Positions 47,709-57,733 of a stretch of 64,000 nt of DNA are shown in pieces. Origin of the DNA: Prochlorococcus sp. MIT 0701 (GTDB taxonomy: Bacteria; Cyanobacteriota; Cyanobacteriia; PCC-6307; Cyanobiaceae); assembly GCF_000760295.1 (NCBI RefSeq), contig NZ_JNBA01000020.1, positions 1 through 64,000 of the forward strand, written 5' to 3'. The translations under genes were made by a program, and so were the position numbers. Position 1 is the first letter of the stretch. Each line of letters starts with the position of its first letter. The notes beneath the pieces were generated by a model. That model was not told where the DNA came from. It did not search any database and worked only from the letters and a program-made list of their open reading frames with translations.

Positions 47709-48074
47709 GTGGCACGGATTGCTGGCGTAGACATACCCCGTGATAAGCGGGTTGAAGTTGCACTCACCTACATCTATGGGATTGGTCTAACCCGCGCCAA
47801 AACCATCCTGACCAAATCTGACGTCAATCCTGACATCCGAGTCAAGGATCTTGAAGATGGAGATGTTCAGAAGCTGCGTACGGCCATAGAAGCCTTCACG
47901 ATTGAAGGAGACCTTCGACGCCAAGAGGGCATGGCCCTCAAGCGACTGCAAGATATCGGTTGTCTTCGGGGACGTCGACACCGCATGAGCCTCCCAGTTC
48001 GCGGTCAACGCACCAGAACCAATGCCCGTACCCGCCGCGGCGCACGGAAAACCGTGGCTGGCAAGAAAAAATAA
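47709..48074 (+). CDS. rpsM: Ribosomal protein S13
   Basis: 121 residues from a GTG start ([25 protein letters not shown]). The C-terminal [24 protein letters not shown] is typical. It forms head-to-50S bridges and contacts P-site tRNA. Confidence 0.98.
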   Translation: MARIAGVDIPRDKRVEVALTYIYGIGLTRAKTILTKSDVNPDIRVKDLEDGDVQKLRTAIEAFTIEGDLRRQEGMALKRLQDIGCLRGRRHRMSLPVRGQRTRTNARTRRGARKTVAGKKK

Positions 48075-48137
48075 GCAACATCTACTTGAGCTGCCCAGGC
48101 AGACCCTCCCAAAACCGTATCTACCAGGCCCCAGCCC

Positions 48138-48530
48138 ATGGCCAAACCCACCAAAAAGACAGGTTCCAAAAAGACCAAGCGCAACGTTCCCAATGGCGTT
48201 GCACATATTCAGAGCACCTTCAACAACACGATCGTCTCAATCACAGATACAGCTGGGGAAGTTATCGCCTGGTCATCTGCTGGAGCCAGTGGCTTCAAGG
48301 GTGCTCGTAAAGGCACACCCTTTGCTGCGCAAACTGCAGCTGAAGCTGCAGCCCGTAGGGCTCTCGAACAGGGCATGCGTCAGATCGAGGTACTGGTTCG
48401 TGGACCCGGCTCCGGCCGTGAAACCGCCATCCGCGCCCTGCAGGTGGCAGGCCTCGAAATCACTCTTATTAGAGACGTCACCCCAATCCCCCATAACGGT
48501 TGCCGTCGGCCCAAACGCCGGCGCGTCTGA
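48138..48530 (+). CDS. rpsK: Ribosomal protein S11
   Basis: 130 residues: [35 protein letters not shown] and the C-terminal [18 protein letters not shown]. It forms the platform of the small subunit near the E site. Confidence 0.98.
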   Translation: MAKPTKKTGSKKTKRNVPNGVAHIQSTFNNTIVSITDTAGEVIAWSSAGASGFKGARKGTPFAAQTAAEAAARRALEQGMRQIEVLVRGPGSGRETAIRALQVAGLEITLIRDVTPIPHNGCRRPKRRRV

Positions 48531-48573
48531 ACCCCGTTTCACTCCCTAGCTCCTGCCCTCTCTCCCCGCGACC

Positions 48574-49512
48574 GTGCTGCAATACCAGATCGACCGAATC
48601 GAGCATCAAGTTGCCGATGATCGCGCCCAAACAGGCGTCTTCCTCATTGGCCCGCTCGAACGCGGGCAAGCCACCACACTGGGCAATTCCCTACGCAGGG
48701 TGCTGATGGGTGGGCTTGAGGGAAGCGCCATCACAGCCGTGCGCATTGCCGGTGTCAACCACGAGTACGCGACCATCCCCGGAGTCCGAGAGGATGTGCT
48801 CGACATCTTGTTGAACTGCAAAGAGCTCTCGGTAAACAGTCGCACAAGTGAACTAGAGATCGGACGACTTGTGGTTACCGGCCCAGCCCAGGTCAAAGCT
48901 AAAGACCTGCAATTCTCCTCGCAAGTCCAAGTGGTGGATGGAGACCGCCAAATTGCCACAGTGCATGAGGGTCACAGCCTTGAGCTAGAAGTGCATGTGG
49001 AGCGAGGGATCGGTTACCGGCCTGTTGATCGCCACAACGAAGATATCAGCGCCATTGATCTACTGCAGATCGATGCTGTGTTCATGCCTGTCCGTCGGGT
49101 GAACTTCACCATCGACGAGACCGCCGTCGCAGAAGGAGGCTCAACCCGCGAGAGGCTGCGCATAGAAATTGTCACCGATGGTTCAACCACACCAGATGAT
49201 GCCCTTGCAGAGTCAGCCAACCTACTGATCGAACTCTTTCAGCCGCTTGCCACCGTCACCATGGTGGAGGAGCCTGGCCTGGAACCAGAGCCTTCCGCTG
49301 AATCACAAATCCCCCTTGAAGAGCTCAACCTTTCTGTAAGGGCTTACAACTGCCTCAAGCGAGCTCAGGTGAACTCAGTGTCTGATCTGATGGGCTTCAG
49401 CTATGAGGACCTGCTTGAGATCAAGAACTTCGGTTCCAAGTCTGCAGACGAGGTCATCGAAGCCCTAGAGCGCATCGGCATCTCAATTCCTCAGAGCCGT
49501 ACCAGCGCCTAA
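48574..49512 (+). CDS. rpoA: RNA polymerase alpha subunit
   Basis: 312 residues from a GTG start ([11 protein letters not shown]). The N-terminal domain has [20 protein letters not shown]. The C-terminal domain has [45 protein letters not shown], which binds UP elements and activators. Normal length; sits between rpsK and rplQ as usual. Confidence 0.99.
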   Translation: MLQYQIDRIEHQVADDRAQTGVFLIGPLERGQATTLGNSLRRVLMGGLEGSAITAVRIAGVNHEYATIPGVREDVLDILLNCKELSVNSRTSELEIGRLVVTGPAQVKAKDLQFSSQVQVVDGDRQIATVHEGHSLELEVHVERGIGYRPVDRHNEDISAIDLLQIDAVFMPVRRVNFTIDETAVAEGGSTRERLRIEIVTDGSTTPDDALAESANLLIELFQPLATVTMVEEPGLEPEPSAESQIPLEELNLSVRAYNCLKRAQVNSVSDLMGFSYEDLLEIKNFGSKSADEVIEALERIGISIPQSRTSA

Positions 49513-49548
49513 CTCTTTTCACCTTCCCGCCCGGCCCCACCGAGAACC

Positions 49549-49899
49549 ATGCGTCACCAATGTCGAGTCCCAAAGCTTGGGCGCCCAGCTGATCAACGCA
49601 AAGCCATGCTTCGCGGTCTGACCACTCAACTCATCCGTGAAGGCCGTGTCACAACAACCAAAGCCAGAGCCAAGGCCCTTCGGGACGAGGCCGAACGAAT
49701 GATCACTCTGGCCAAAAACGGGAGCTTGGCATCAAGACGCCGCGCAATCGGATACATCTACGACAAGCAACTGGTCCATGCGCTTTTCGACAAGGCCCAA
49801 GACCGTTACAGCGATCGTCAAGGCGGCTACACACGCATCATCCGTACGGTGCCTCGCCGCGGCGACAATGCTGAGATGGCAATCATAGAGTTGGTCTAA
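49549..49899 (+). CDS. rplQ: Ribosomal protein L17
   Basis: 116 residues: [24 protein letters not shown] and [28 protein letters not shown]. It lies at the tunnel exit rim of the 50S subunit. Confidence 0.98.
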   Translation: MRHQCRVPKLGRPADQRKAMLRGLTTQLIREGRVTTTKARAKALRDEAERMITLAKNGSLASRRRAIGYIYDKQLVHALFDKAQDRYSDRQGGYTRIIRTVPRRGDNAEMAIIELV

Positions 49900-49937
49900 A
49901 GCCTGGGGACAGTTACGACATGCTGGACTGATCAGCA

Positions 49938-50825
49938 ATGTTCCCAAAACCAAAAGTCGAATCGCCAAAAAGTACGCCAGTCCGACGTATTGGCCTCAGC
50001 TTGCAATATGAAGGTTCAAACTTTTGCGGTTGGCAGCGTCAACCGCAAGCGGTGAGCGTGCAAGAAGTACTTGAAGAGGCAATCTCCCAGCTAGATCCTC
50101 AGAGGCCTATTCAGGCCATTGCAGCAGGTCGCACAGATGCTGGTGTCCATGCCGCGGGCCAAGTTGTGCACTTCGACTGCTCTGGCCCCATCCCAGCGGA
50201 ACGTTGGGCGCCTGCTCTAAACGGACGATTACCTAGCACGATTCGTGTGCGGGAAGCAGTGGCACGCCCAGCCACCTGGCATGCATGTCATTCAGCCACA
50301 TACCGAAGATATCGCTACACGATCTACAACGGTCGGCGACCCAATCTGTTCCTCACCCCCTGGAGCTGGCACCGATACCACGTGCGCCTTGATGAAGCCG
50401 TGATGCAAGTGGCTCTAGAGGGGCTCCTGGGGTTGCAAGACCTCAGCGCTTTTCAACGGGCTGGCAGTCGTCGAGCCCATGCCCGCACCACAATTCAGGA
50501 GGTAAAGATTGAGCGGCAGGGAGATTTATTAGTGTCTGAGATCCAAGCCAGCGGCTTCCTCTATGGCATGGTGCGACTATTGATGGGCCAATTGGTGGCC
50601 TTGGGCGAACACCGACTTAATCTTCAAACCTTTGAGCGCCGCTGGAAGGAGAAACGCCGTCAAGAAGTGAAAGAAGCGGCACCAGCTCAGGGGCTTTGCC
50701 TACTGCGTGCAGGGTACGAAGAAAACATTTTCTCTGAAGGCGGTTGGTATGACTGCCAACCGCGGTATTCCCTCGGAGCAAATGATCCTCCTTTGGATCC
50801 TCCATCTGCACCGAAGTCAAGCTGA
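49938..50825 (+). CDS. truA: tRNA pseudouridine synthase A
   Basis: 295 residues. The catalytic aspartate is in [18 protein letters not shown] near 70; [15 protein letters not shown] and [16 protein letters not shown] are typical. It converts U38-40 of tRNA anticodon stems to pseudouridine. The N- and C-terminal tails are polar extensions. Confidence 0.97.
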   Translation: MFPKPKVESPKSTPVRRIGLSLQYEGSNFCGWQRQPQAVSVQEVLEEAISQLDPQRPIQAIAAGRTDAGVHAAGQVVHFDCSGPIPAERWAPALNGRLPSTIRVREAVARPATWHACHSATYRRYRYTIYNGRRPNLFLTPWSWHRYHVRLDEAVMQVALEGLLGLQDLSAFQRAGSRRAHARTTIQEVKIERQGDLLVSEIQASGFLYGMVRLLMGQLVALGEHRLNLQTFERRWKEKRRQEVKEAAPAQGLCLLRAGYEENIFSEGGWYDCQPRYSLGANDPPLDPPSAPKSS

Positions 50826-50977
50826 ACTCCTCCGCCACGACTCACCCCTAGGGCAAACACAAGGGCTTCGCGACCCATCCCATGAGTGATCTTTTGGATT
50901 TGCTCCCACGAAAGGCTAAAGTTGCAGATCGAGCTTGATCAGGCTCAGACCTAAATGTGCCTGATGCTCCTTACCCA

Positions 50978-51021
50978 GCACTATCCCCTTGCGATAGTGC
51001 ATCTCCGAACCGGCATGCCGG
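50978..51021 (+). promoter_or_regulatory. Two-hairpin leader before rplM
   Basis: GCACTATC (50978-50985) pairs with GATAGTGC (50993-51000), then the 12-base palindrome CCGGCATGCCGG (51010-51021) ends four bases before the rplM ATG. The second element occupies the place of the Shine-Dalgarno region, so it could control rplM-rpsI translation. Analogous to ribosomal-protein leaders; function inferred. Confidence 0.5.
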
Positions 51022-51025
51022 CGTG

Positions 51026-51478
51026 ATGAACAAGACCTCCGTTCCCTCAATTGATTCGATCGATCGCCAGTGGTTTCTGGTGGATGCAGAGAATCAGACA
51101 CTCGGCAGACTTGCGACTGAGGTGGCCTCTGTGCTGCGCGGCAAGAACAAGCCAAGCTTCACCCCTCACCTGGATACCGGTGACTTTGTTGTGGTGGTCA
51201 ATGCGGACAAAATCAGAGTCAGCGGCAACAAGGCGAATCAAAAGCTCTACCGCCGTCACTCTGGTCGTCCAGGAGGGATGAAGGTTGAAACCTTCCAAGC
51301 GTTGCAGGATCGTCTACCTGAACGCATCGTTGAAAAAGCCATTAAAGGGATGCTTCCTCACAACGCCCTTGGCAGACAGTTGTTCCGCAAACTTAAGGTC
51401 TACCGCGGCCCGGAACATCCCCATTCCGCCCAGAGACCCCAAACCCTTCAGCTCAATCCCGCCGCTTCATCGCAATGA
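51026..51478 (+). CDS. rplM: Ribosomal protein L13
   Basis: 150 residues from ATG 51026 ([21 protein letters not shown]). Conserved [22 protein letters not shown] and [16 protein letters not shown]. It pairs with rpsI by a four-base overlap, the standard L13-S9 operon, here fused to the alpha operon end as in cyanobacteria. Confidence 0.98.
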   Translation: MNKTSVPSIDSIDRQWFLVDAENQTLGRLATEVASVLRGKNKPSFTPHLDTGDFVVVVNADKIRVSGNKANQKLYRRHSGRPGGMKVETFQALQDRLPERIVEKAIKGMLPHNALGRQLFRKLKVYRGPEHPHSAQRPQTLQLNPAASSQ

Positions 51479-51882
51479 GCAGTTCCAACAACAGCGTTGT
51501 CTACTGGGGCACTGGCCGCCGTAAGACCTCCGTTGCCCGCGTTCGCCTTGTCCCTGGCACTGGCACGATCACCATCAATGGACGCCCCGGTGACCACTAT
51601 CTGAACTTCAACCCCGCCTATCTCGCGGCAGTGAAAGCACCCCTGCAAACCCTTGGTCTAAACGAGCAATACGACGTCCTCGTCAACGTTCACGGTGGTG
51701 GACTCACCGGCCAAGCCGACGCCATCAAACAGGGTGCGGCACGAGCCCTGTGTGAGTTATCAGCAGACAACCGTAAACCGCTCAAAACTGAAGGCCATCT
51801 CAGCAGAGATCCCCGCGCCAAGGAACGTCGCAAGTACGGCCTAAAGAAAGCTCGCAAAGCTCCTCAGTTCTCCAAGCGCTGA
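51475..51882 (+). CDS. rpsI: Ribosomal protein S9
   Basis: 135 residues: [19 protein letters not shown] and the C-terminal [24 protein letters not shown], whose terminal KR contacts P-site tRNA. Confidence 0.98.
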   Translation: MSSSNNSVVYWGTGRRKTSVARVRLVPGTGTITINGRPGDHYLNFNPAYLAAVKAPLQTLGLNEQYDVLVNVHGGGLTGQADAIKQGAARALCELSADNRKPLKTEGHLSRDPRAKERRKYGLKKARKAPQFSKR

Positions 51883-51930
51883 TCCTTCACCCCTCCTACT
51901 TGCCCCTGCCTGCCATCTCCTGATCCTGAT

Positions 51931-52212
51931 ATGCCTAAACCTGATATTCATCCCAACTGGTATCCCGACGCAAAGGTGATCTGCAATGGAGAGGTGGTGA
52001 TGACCACCGGGTCCACCCAACCAGAACTCCACGTTGATGTGTGGAGTGGTAATCACCCCTTCTTTACCGGTACCCAGAAAATCCTTGATACTGAAGGACG
52101 CGTGGATCGCTTCATGCGCAAGTACGGCATGGGCAGTGCCGATGCCACTGCGGATGAAAAAAACCCAGACGCCAAAAACAACAACAAGGACAACACATCT
52201 AAAGAAGACTGA
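51931..52212 (+). CDS. rpmE: Ribosomal protein L31
   Basis: 93 residues: MPKPDIHPNWYPDAKVICNGE and VDVWSGNHPFFTGTQKILDTEGRVDRFMRKYG. The zinc cysteines of C+ L31 are reduced to one (C19), so this is the C- form. A polar Asn/Lys/Asp tail of about 20 residues follows the core. Confidence 0.96.
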   Translation: MPKPDIHPNWYPDAKVICNGEVVMTTGSTQPELHVDVWSGNHPFFTGTQKILDTEGRVDRFMRKYGMGSADATADEKNPDAKNNNKDNTSKED

Positions 52213-52266
52213 GCTGTTGTCCTCAAAGACTTCGCCGGGTGCCAATAACATCCGCTGTTGATGGGT

Positions 52267-53364
52267 ATGGACTCTTCAACCCTCATCACTCGGCTGGAAA
52301 CAGCCAAGACCAGTTTTCAAAGTCTGGAGCGCCAGCTAGCTGATCCCGATGTGGCAGCTGATCCCAAACTTCTTGAAAGTATTGCTCGAGAAAGAGCACG
52401 CCTAGAACCCCTCGTACTCGATTTTGAAGCGCTCCAGCATGTGGAGCAGGAATGGCAAGAGACCAGGCAGCTACTACGAGAAAGTAGAGGTGATGAAGCC
52501 ATGGAGTCTTTAGCCCAGGAAGAGTTGCAACAACTAGGGGCACGCAAAACAATCTTGGTGAGACGCCTCACCCTGGCCCTACTCCCAAGTGATCCACGTG
52601 ATCAACGCAGCGTCATGTTGGAGATCCGCGCCGGTGCAGGCGGAAACGAAGCCTGCCTATGGGCAGGTGATTTAGCCCGCATGTATGAGCGCTACGGTCA
52701 ACGCATTGGCTGGTCAGTCCAACCGTTGAGTGCAACAGAGGCCGATCTAGGGGGATTCCGTGAGCTAATCCTCTCAATCAAAGGCGATGCCGTCTTCAGC
52801 CAACTGAAATTCGAAGCAGGCGTGCATCGAGTTCAACGGGTTCCTGCTACAGAATCCCAAGGTCGTGTGCACACCTCCACAGCAACAGTGGCCGTGATGC
52901 CAGAAGCTGATGCAGTGGAAGTGCAGATCGATCCCAGCGAACTAGAAATCAGCACTGCTCGCTCAGGCGGGGCTGGCGGACAAAATGTCAACAAGGTTGA
53001 AACGGCAGTGGACCTGCTCCACAAGCCCACCGGTATCAGGGTGTTCTGCACCCAGCAACGCTCCCAACTGCAGAACCGAGAGCGTGCCATGGAAATCCTG
53101 CGAGCGAAGTTACTGGAGAGACAAATTGCAGAAGCCAACGCGCGTGAAAGCTCAACGAGAAGAGCTCAAGTGGGAACTGGCGACCGCAGCGAAAAGATCC
53201 GCACCTACAACTACAAAGACAATCGCACGACTGACCACCGATTAGGACGCAATTTCTCCCTAGAGCCAGTGCTGACTGGCCAGCTGGAAGAGCTGATCGG
53301 CGCCTGCATTGCCGAAGAACAACGCCATCAACTGGAAGAACTCAGTCATCAGGAGGAAGGCTGA
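52267..53364 (+). CDS. prfA: Peptide chain release factor 1
   Basis: 365 residues from ATG 52267; the in-frame ATG at 52261 is an equally possible start. The GGQ motif is in [14 protein letters not shown] near 237, and the stop-codon recognition tripeptide PAT is in [14 protein letters not shown]. It releases peptides at UAA and UAG. Last gene of the ribosomal run; its 3' end overlaps the convergent HNH gene by 23 bases. Confidence 0.98.
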   Translation: MDSSTLITRLETAKTSFQSLERQLADPDVAADPKLLESIARERARLEPLVLDFEALQHVEQEWQETRQLLRESRGDEAMESLAQEELQQLGARKTILVRRLTLALLPSDPRDQRSVMLEIRAGAGGNEACLWAGDLARMYERYGQRIGWSVQPLSATEADLGGFRELILSIKGDAVFSQLKFEAGVHRVQRVPATESQGRVHTSTATVAVMPEADAVEVQIDPSELEISTARSGGAGGQNVNKVETAVDLLHKPTGIRVFCTQQRSQLQNRERAMEILRAKLLERQIAEANARESSTRRAQVGTGDRSEKIRTYNYKDNRTTDHRLGRNFSLEPVLTGQLEELIGACIAEEQRHQLEELSHQEEG

Positions 53365-53887
53365 CGTTGAGGCTGGTATCACCAGAGCCCCAGCCGATGA
53401 CATACTTTTCCCACTCGCTGTGTCGGCCCGAGTGAATCTGTCGGGTCGCCTCAAAACTGAGACTGCTGAGTGGTCGCCGCGGCAACCGATGCAGAGGCAT
53501 TTCAGCCTCCTGAGGAGTACGGCTGCCCTTACTTACATTGCAAATCAAGCAAGCCGTGGTGACGTTTTCCCAGGTATCGCTACCGCCACGGCTGCGAGGG
53601 ATCACATGATCTATGGAGAGTTTCTCTCCTTGGTAACCGCAGTATTGACAACTATGACCATCGCGAAAAAACACATTTCGACGAGTCAGTGGCAATTGCC
53701 GAAAAGGCACCCGAACAAAATGCCGCAACCGAATCACCGTAGGGAGCATGGTGTCCTCGCGAATCATGCGTGAGGAATCCTGTTCCAGGCTCTCCGCCTT
53801 GCCCTTGAACATCATCACCAGGGCGCGTCGCCAGGTGGTGATGTTCAGAGGCTCATAGGACGCATTGAGAACGAGAACCTGGCTCAT
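53342..53887 (-). CDS. HNH endonuclease family protein
   Basis: 181 residues from ATG 53887 ([15 protein letters not shown]); an ATG eight codons upstream is less likely. The HNH core has CQYCG, then [24 protein letters not shown] and CN, giving two zinc CxxC pairs and the catalytic DH. This compact form is conserved in cyanobacteria and many bacteria outside mobile elements; its substrate is unknown. Faces alr with about 70 bases between starts. Confidence 0.92.
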   Translation of the reverse strand: MSQVLVLNASYEPLNITTWRRALVMMFKGKAESLEQDSSRMIREDTMLPTVIRLRHFVRVPFRQLPLTRRNVFFRDGHSCQYCGYQGEKLSIDHVIPRSRGGSDTWENVTTACLICNVSKGSRTPQEAEMPLHRLPRRPLSSLSFEATRQIHSGRHSEWEKYVIGWGSGDTSLNVSLPPDD

Positions 53888-53960
53888 GCCAGCCCCCTGA
53901 TTAAGCGCCATGCTACCGACACCCCAAGGGTGAAGTCATTCCCTTGTTTACCCTGCCAGC

Positions 53961-55157
53961 ATGCGAGACCTGATCGCCACACACGGTGATCTGCCTAGGA
54001 GCAAAAACCCTGAGCAGGTGGCAAAAGCCGATCCACGTCAGCGGGCCTGGGTGGAAGTTAATCCCGCAGCTGTGGAAGCCAATTGCCGCAGCCTTCGGAG
54101 ACACCTTTGTGAAAATTGTGCCCTGATGGCCGTGGTGAAAGCTGATGGCTATGGCCATGGCGCTGTAACCGTAGCCCGAGCCGCCTTGCAAGGAGGAGCA
54201 AAAAGCCTTGGGGTAGCAACCCTCCAAGAAGGAATCGAGCTTCGTCAAGCCGGCCACAATGCCCCAGTGCTTGTGCTAGGCAATCTCACCCATAGCGAAG
54301 ACCTGAAAGCTTGCCTTCATTGGCAACTCATGCCCACCCTCAGCAGTATGCGAGAGGCTCTGCTCTGCCAAAACCTTGCAGATGGCAGCGGCCGACAATT
54401 CAGGATTCAGCTCAAAATCGATACTGGGATGACCCGCCTCGGCTGCGAGTTAAAGGAAGCTCCCAGGCTGGTGGAGGCGATAGGTCACCTCAATCAACTC
54501 GAATTAAAGGGTATCTATAGCCATTTAGCCCTGGCAGATGGGGATCTCCAAGGTGAAGCCGCAATGGTGACTGATCAGCAGCAGCAACACTTTGAGGCGG
54601 TGCTAAGAACGCTGCCAGAGCAACACAATGGATTTGTGCGGCACCTTGCCAACTCCGCAGGCACCCTTCGCGATCGCGGACTCCACTACGACATGGTGCG
54701 CGTTGGCCTGGCTATGTATGGCCACAGCCCCAACCTGCAACTACAAGGGAAAGTAGACCTTCAGCCAGCTCTGAGCGTCAAAGCAAGGGTGACACTCATC
54801 AGGGATGTGCCTGCAGGTGTGGGAGTGAGTTACGGCCATCGCTTCACCACACGACGCCCCAGTCGCCTAGCAGTCGTAGGAATCGGCTATGCCGACGGGA
54901 TTAGCCGATCCCTATCAGGCCAAATCTCTGCAATAGCCGATGGTCAGCTTCTCCCCCAGGTTGGCGCCATCACCATGGATCAACTCGTGCTTGATGCCAC
55001 AAATCACCCCGACCTAGAGGTGGGAAGCATCGTGACCCTCCTAGGCAAGGACGGCGACGCCTGCATTACACCACAACAATGGAGTGATCTCAGTGGATCA
55101 ATTCCATGGGAGGTGCTTTGTAGCTTCAAACATCGACTGCCCAGGCTAGTGGTTTGA
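53961..55157 (+). CDS. alr: Alanine racemase
   Basis: 398 residues. PLP lysine K60 is in AVVKADGYGHGA; the second catalytic base tyrosine is in GVSYGHRFTTRRP near 290; HLANSAGTL and DMVRVGLAMYG follow the fold. It makes D-alanine for peptidoglycan. The first 25 residues are a polar extension before RAWVEVNPAAVEAN, so translation could begin later, but no better start is seen. Confidence 0.97.
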   Translation: MRDLIATHGDLPRSKNPEQVAKADPRQRAWVEVNPAAVEANCRSLRRHLCENCALMAVVKADGYGHGAVTVARAALQGGAKSLGVATLQEGIELRQAGHNAPVLVLGNLTHSEDLKACLHWQLMPTLSSMREALLCQNLADGSGRQFRIQLKIDTGMTRLGCELKEAPRLVEAIGHLNQLELKGIYSHLALADGDLQGEAAMVTDQQQQHFEAVLRTLPEQHNGFVRHLANSAGTLRDRGLHYDMVRVGLAMYGHSPNLQLQGKVDLQPALSVKARVTLIRDVPAGVGVSYGHRFTTRRPSRLAVVGIGYADGISRSLSGQISAIADGQLLPQVGAITMDQLVLDATNHPDLEVGSIVTLLGKDGDACITPQQWSDLSGSIPWEVLCSFKHRLPRLVV

Positions 55158-55221
55158 CACCAAACCCAGACAACTAAAACAAAGCACTAGATGTGGGTAT
55201 TGGTAGGGTATGCAGGCCGCT

Positions 55222-55310
55222 GGAGAGGTGGCCGAGTGGTTGAAGGCGGCTCCCTGCTAAGGAGTTACAGGAGGCAACTCTTGTCGAGGGTTCGAATCCC
55301 TCCCTCTCCG
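55222..55310 (+). tRNA. tRNA-Ser (anticodon GCT)
   Basis: An 89-base class II tRNA. Acceptor GGAGAGG pairs with CCTCTCC, discriminator G. Anticodon stem-loop CTCC-CTGCTAA-GGAG carries GCT. Long variable arm (TACAGGAGGCAACTCTTGT) and T arm GGGTTCGAATCCC. No encoded CCA. A short GAGTGC-CAG-GCACTC hairpin follows at 55337-55351 and may mark the transcript end. Confidence 0.96.
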
Positions 55311-56031
55311 TTGAAAGTCAGTTTCCGAGAGTGCCAGGCACTCCTCAAACGGCTTTAATCGACTGCTATCAAACAGTTCCTGCGTGTCAAACGGATTTGC
55401 GCCATTTGGACCAGCTGCGAGCTTGTGTTGTCCAAGAAGTTGTCCAATAATCAGCAAGAATTTTTCTTCGTGGCGTGGCAAATCGCTTTGACTGCAAAGG
55501 CATGCAAGGAATTCGTTGTCCAATTCTGCGTAACGTTCAGCGAAAGGCTCTCCAGCTCGACAAAAGCAGGCAATGATCACATCTAAAAAACTTATTATTT
55601 TTTGCTCAACTACCCAAGCTGGGACTGAAAAGTATTAAACATCTAACAAATTCTCTACCATTTTTACGCCTCTAAAGACGATTCATTAAATAGGGTATAG
55701 CAGGAGGATTTGCCTCCTCTGCCTAAGTATCTAGATTCCAAAGCATGTGTTAGCGTTTGACTTCAAGTATAATATATGTCGATTTTTGCTAAATCAATCC
55801 CGCTTTACCCGACTTGATTGAATCGATCTACTCAAGCCCCGCTAAACGAGAGAAGCGGGAGCACTTTTAAAAAGATAAAAGGATATGAATTCACTAGATC
55901 ACTTGCTGTTACAGGCTTTATCTATATAGACAAATATAATTTAGACATGCATTGGCTGTTTTGTACCGCTTTCACTCAAACTCAACTTTTTTTATCGTTT
56001 AATTTACTTAGTAGCCTCAATTCTTTTAACC
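55311..56031. other. AT-rich gene-poor stretch downstream of tRNA-Ser
   Basis: About 720 bases without a convincing gene. The first 270 bases could encode on the minus strand a peptide (ACFCRAGEPFAERYAELD and following) whose frame runs through the tRNA, so its 3' end is an artefact. From about 55570 the sequence becomes strongly AT-rich with stops in all frames. tRNA-Ser genes are frequent island integration sites; no duplicated tRNA end or integrase was found, so at most this is an old scar. Confidence 0.55.
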
Positions 56032-56919
56032 CTATAGCTTGCTCAATTCGCGAGCCATTGCCGGCAAAAGGGTTGTGTCATTAGCTCGCTCCCTTCCTTG
56101 AGTGAAGACCACCAAAAGCATCGGTCTGCCTCCTTGTAAAGACCACCAAGCCGCATCATGACGAGCCTGACTCATCCAGCCAGCCTTACTCCACAAACGG
56201 GATCCCACCGGCAAACCTTCTCCAAGAAATCCATCCACCTGATTCTCTGGATCCGCCTTGCGCTGCAAGAGATCAATAGACCTTGAAAGGAGCTGCCGCA
56301 GGCGCTTACAGGCCAACGGAGACACCAAGGCATCAGTCATCACTGACTCAAGCATGCGAGCTGTAGCTGCGGTGGTTAACGCATTGCGATTACCGAGACC
56401 TTCGCCATAAAAATCTCGCTCTCGACCATAAGGTCCATCACCCCAGGTCTTCTGGCAACAGTTCACCTTTTCCAACTCTTCCCAGCCCAACCCTTGCAGC
56501 CAGTCGTTCACCAGGTGGCGCTGCTGCTGCCAAGTCTGCCAGCTTTCTCCCAGCAGCGATGGGCCGCTTGTCGTACCGGTGAGCAGATCCAACACAAGGC
56601 TTGTGGCGTCATTACTCGAGTCAGCAATCATGTCTCGCATCGCCCGACGAAGCTCATCGACCTCTGGCAACAGGTCCTGCTGAAGCCATGCCTCAGCAGC
56701 AAGGGCATAGACAAGCTTGACAACACTGGCAGGGAAAAGAATGCGCTGATCCGACCAACCCGCCCCCGAGCCACTTCCGGGAGTTGGATCAGAACAGTCA
56801 TAACGAACCCAGCTGATCGCCACGCTGTTATGAAGGCCAGGGCGCCTCTCTGCCGCCAATCGATCCAAAAGCCCCGTTAGCTGAGCCTGCATAGCACTAT
56901 CGGGGCGGTAGAACGCCAT
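56032..56919 (-). CDS. Serine beta-lactamase-fold hydrolase (class A-like)
   Basis: 295 residues. S65-x-x-K68 (PASVVK), S102-N103-D104 (ADSSNDAT) and K245-A-G (SKAGW, replacing KTG) are the three active-site elements of class A beta-lactamase and DD-peptidase folds. No signal peptide is evident at the N-terminus (MAFYRPDSAMQAQ), so it may stay in the cytoplasm. Relatives in cyanobacteria are mostly uncharacterised; peptidoglycan turnover fits its divergent neighbour, an NlpC/P60 peptidase, with only 18 bases between starts. Resistance function should not be assumed. Confidence 0.85.
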   Translation of the reverse strand: MAFYRPDSAMQAQLTGLLDRLAAERRPGLHNSVAISWVRYDCSDPTPGSGSGAGWSDQRILFPASVVKLVYALAAEAWLQQDLLPEVDELRRAMRDMIADSSNDATSLVLDLLTGTTSGPSLLGESWQTWQQQRHLVNDWLQGLGWEELEKVNCCQKTWGDGPYGRERDFYGEGLGNRNALTTAATARMLESVMTDALVSPLACKRLRQLLSRSIDLLQRKADPENQVDGFLGEGLPVGSRLWSKAGWMSQARHDAAWWSLQGGRPMLLVVFTQGRERANDTTLLPAMARELSKL

Positions 56920-56937
56920 TGCTAATCACTTCAGGCA

Positions 56938-57690
56938 ATGCCGACCCTAGGCACCCCAATCACCACTGACCTTCTTGCTCCAGGCAGCTGCTGGCAACTG
57001 CAAAGGGGAATTAACGGTTATGCCGGTGTCGAAGGAGCAGAACTAGCCACCCAGGCGACGGCAGGCCGAAGCTTTGAAGTGCTCGATCCAGCGAAGCACA
57101 ACAAATATCAACAGCCACTAGCTCGGCTATGGGTGCGGCTAATGGAAGACGGATACCCCTGCTGGCTTGATCTAAGCGAGGTGAACAGCCAGATCATTCG
57201 ACGGGGAAGCTGGCGACCTCAACTGCTTGTCATCAGAGAGATCCGGCAACGACTAGCGGCTGTGATGAGCTGGGTGGAAGCAGCAGCCAACCAGCCAAAC
57301 ACTTACCTATGGGGCGGCAGCATAGGGCCAGATTTTGACTGCTCCGGCCTGATACAGACCGCCTTTGCTAGTCAAGGCATCTGGCTACCGCGAGACGCCT
57401 ATCAGCAGGAAAGGTTCTGTACCCCGCTGGCAGTGAAGCCTGACAACACCCAACGACTTCAAACTGGAGACCTGCTTTTCTTTGGTACGCCAGAACGCTG
57501 TACCCATGTTGGGCTTTATCGCAGCGAAGGGCACTACTGGCACAGCTCCGGCAAGGAGTTTGGTCGCAACGGAATCCATTGCGAAGGCCTGCATCCCCGC
57601 AACACCCATCCAGTGGCCTGCCACTATCGAGGCCAGCTACGCGGAGCGGGCCGAGTGGAACGCTGCCATGACGGAACCACCCTCCCATGA
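56938..57690 (+). CDS. NlpC/P60 cysteine peptidase (cell-wall endopeptidase)
   Basis: 250 residues. An N-terminal SH3-like region (about 10-95) is followed by the NlpC/P60 domain. Catalytic C135 is in GPDFDCSGLIQ, H190 in CTHVGLY and H202 in YWHSSG. This layout matches the cyanobacterial gamma-D-glutamyl-L-diamino acid endopeptidases. It trims peptidoglycan stem peptides or recycled fragments. No clear signal peptide. The 3' end runs into the glycosyltransferase gene. Confidence 0.92.
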   Translation: MPTLGTPITTDLLAPGSCWQLQRGINGYAGVEGAELATQATAGRSFEVLDPAKHNKYQQPLARLWVRLMEDGYPCWLDLSEVNSQIIRRGSWRPQLLVIREIRQRLAAVMSWVEAAANQPNTYLWGGSIGPDFDCSGLIQTAFASQGIWLPRDAYQQERFCTPLAVKPDNTQRLQTGDLLFFGTPERCTHVGLYRSEGHYWHSSGKEFGRNGIHCEGLHPRNTHPVACHYRGQLRGAGRVERCHDGTTLP

Positions 57691-57733
57691 AGCGCAACGC
57701 CTAAGTTGCTCTCTACTGCGAAAGGCCTCCGGC

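Noticed and set aside
48329-48350. Inverted repeat CTGCAGCT/AGCTGCAG in rpsK
   Set aside because: Arms of 8 bp built from self-complementary CTGCAG words; within chance expectation for Ala/Glu-rich coding sequence.
55257-55580. Minus-strand frame of 107 codons ending over the tRNA-Ser
   Set aside because: The last part (GRDSNPRQELPP) is the usual false translation of a tRNA. The first 85 codons have no recognised family; listed only as part of the gene-poor stretch.
55818-56084. 88-codon plus-strand frame in the AT-rich stretch
   Set aside because: No recognisable domain, poor start context, and it runs into the beta-lactamase-fold gene on the other strand.
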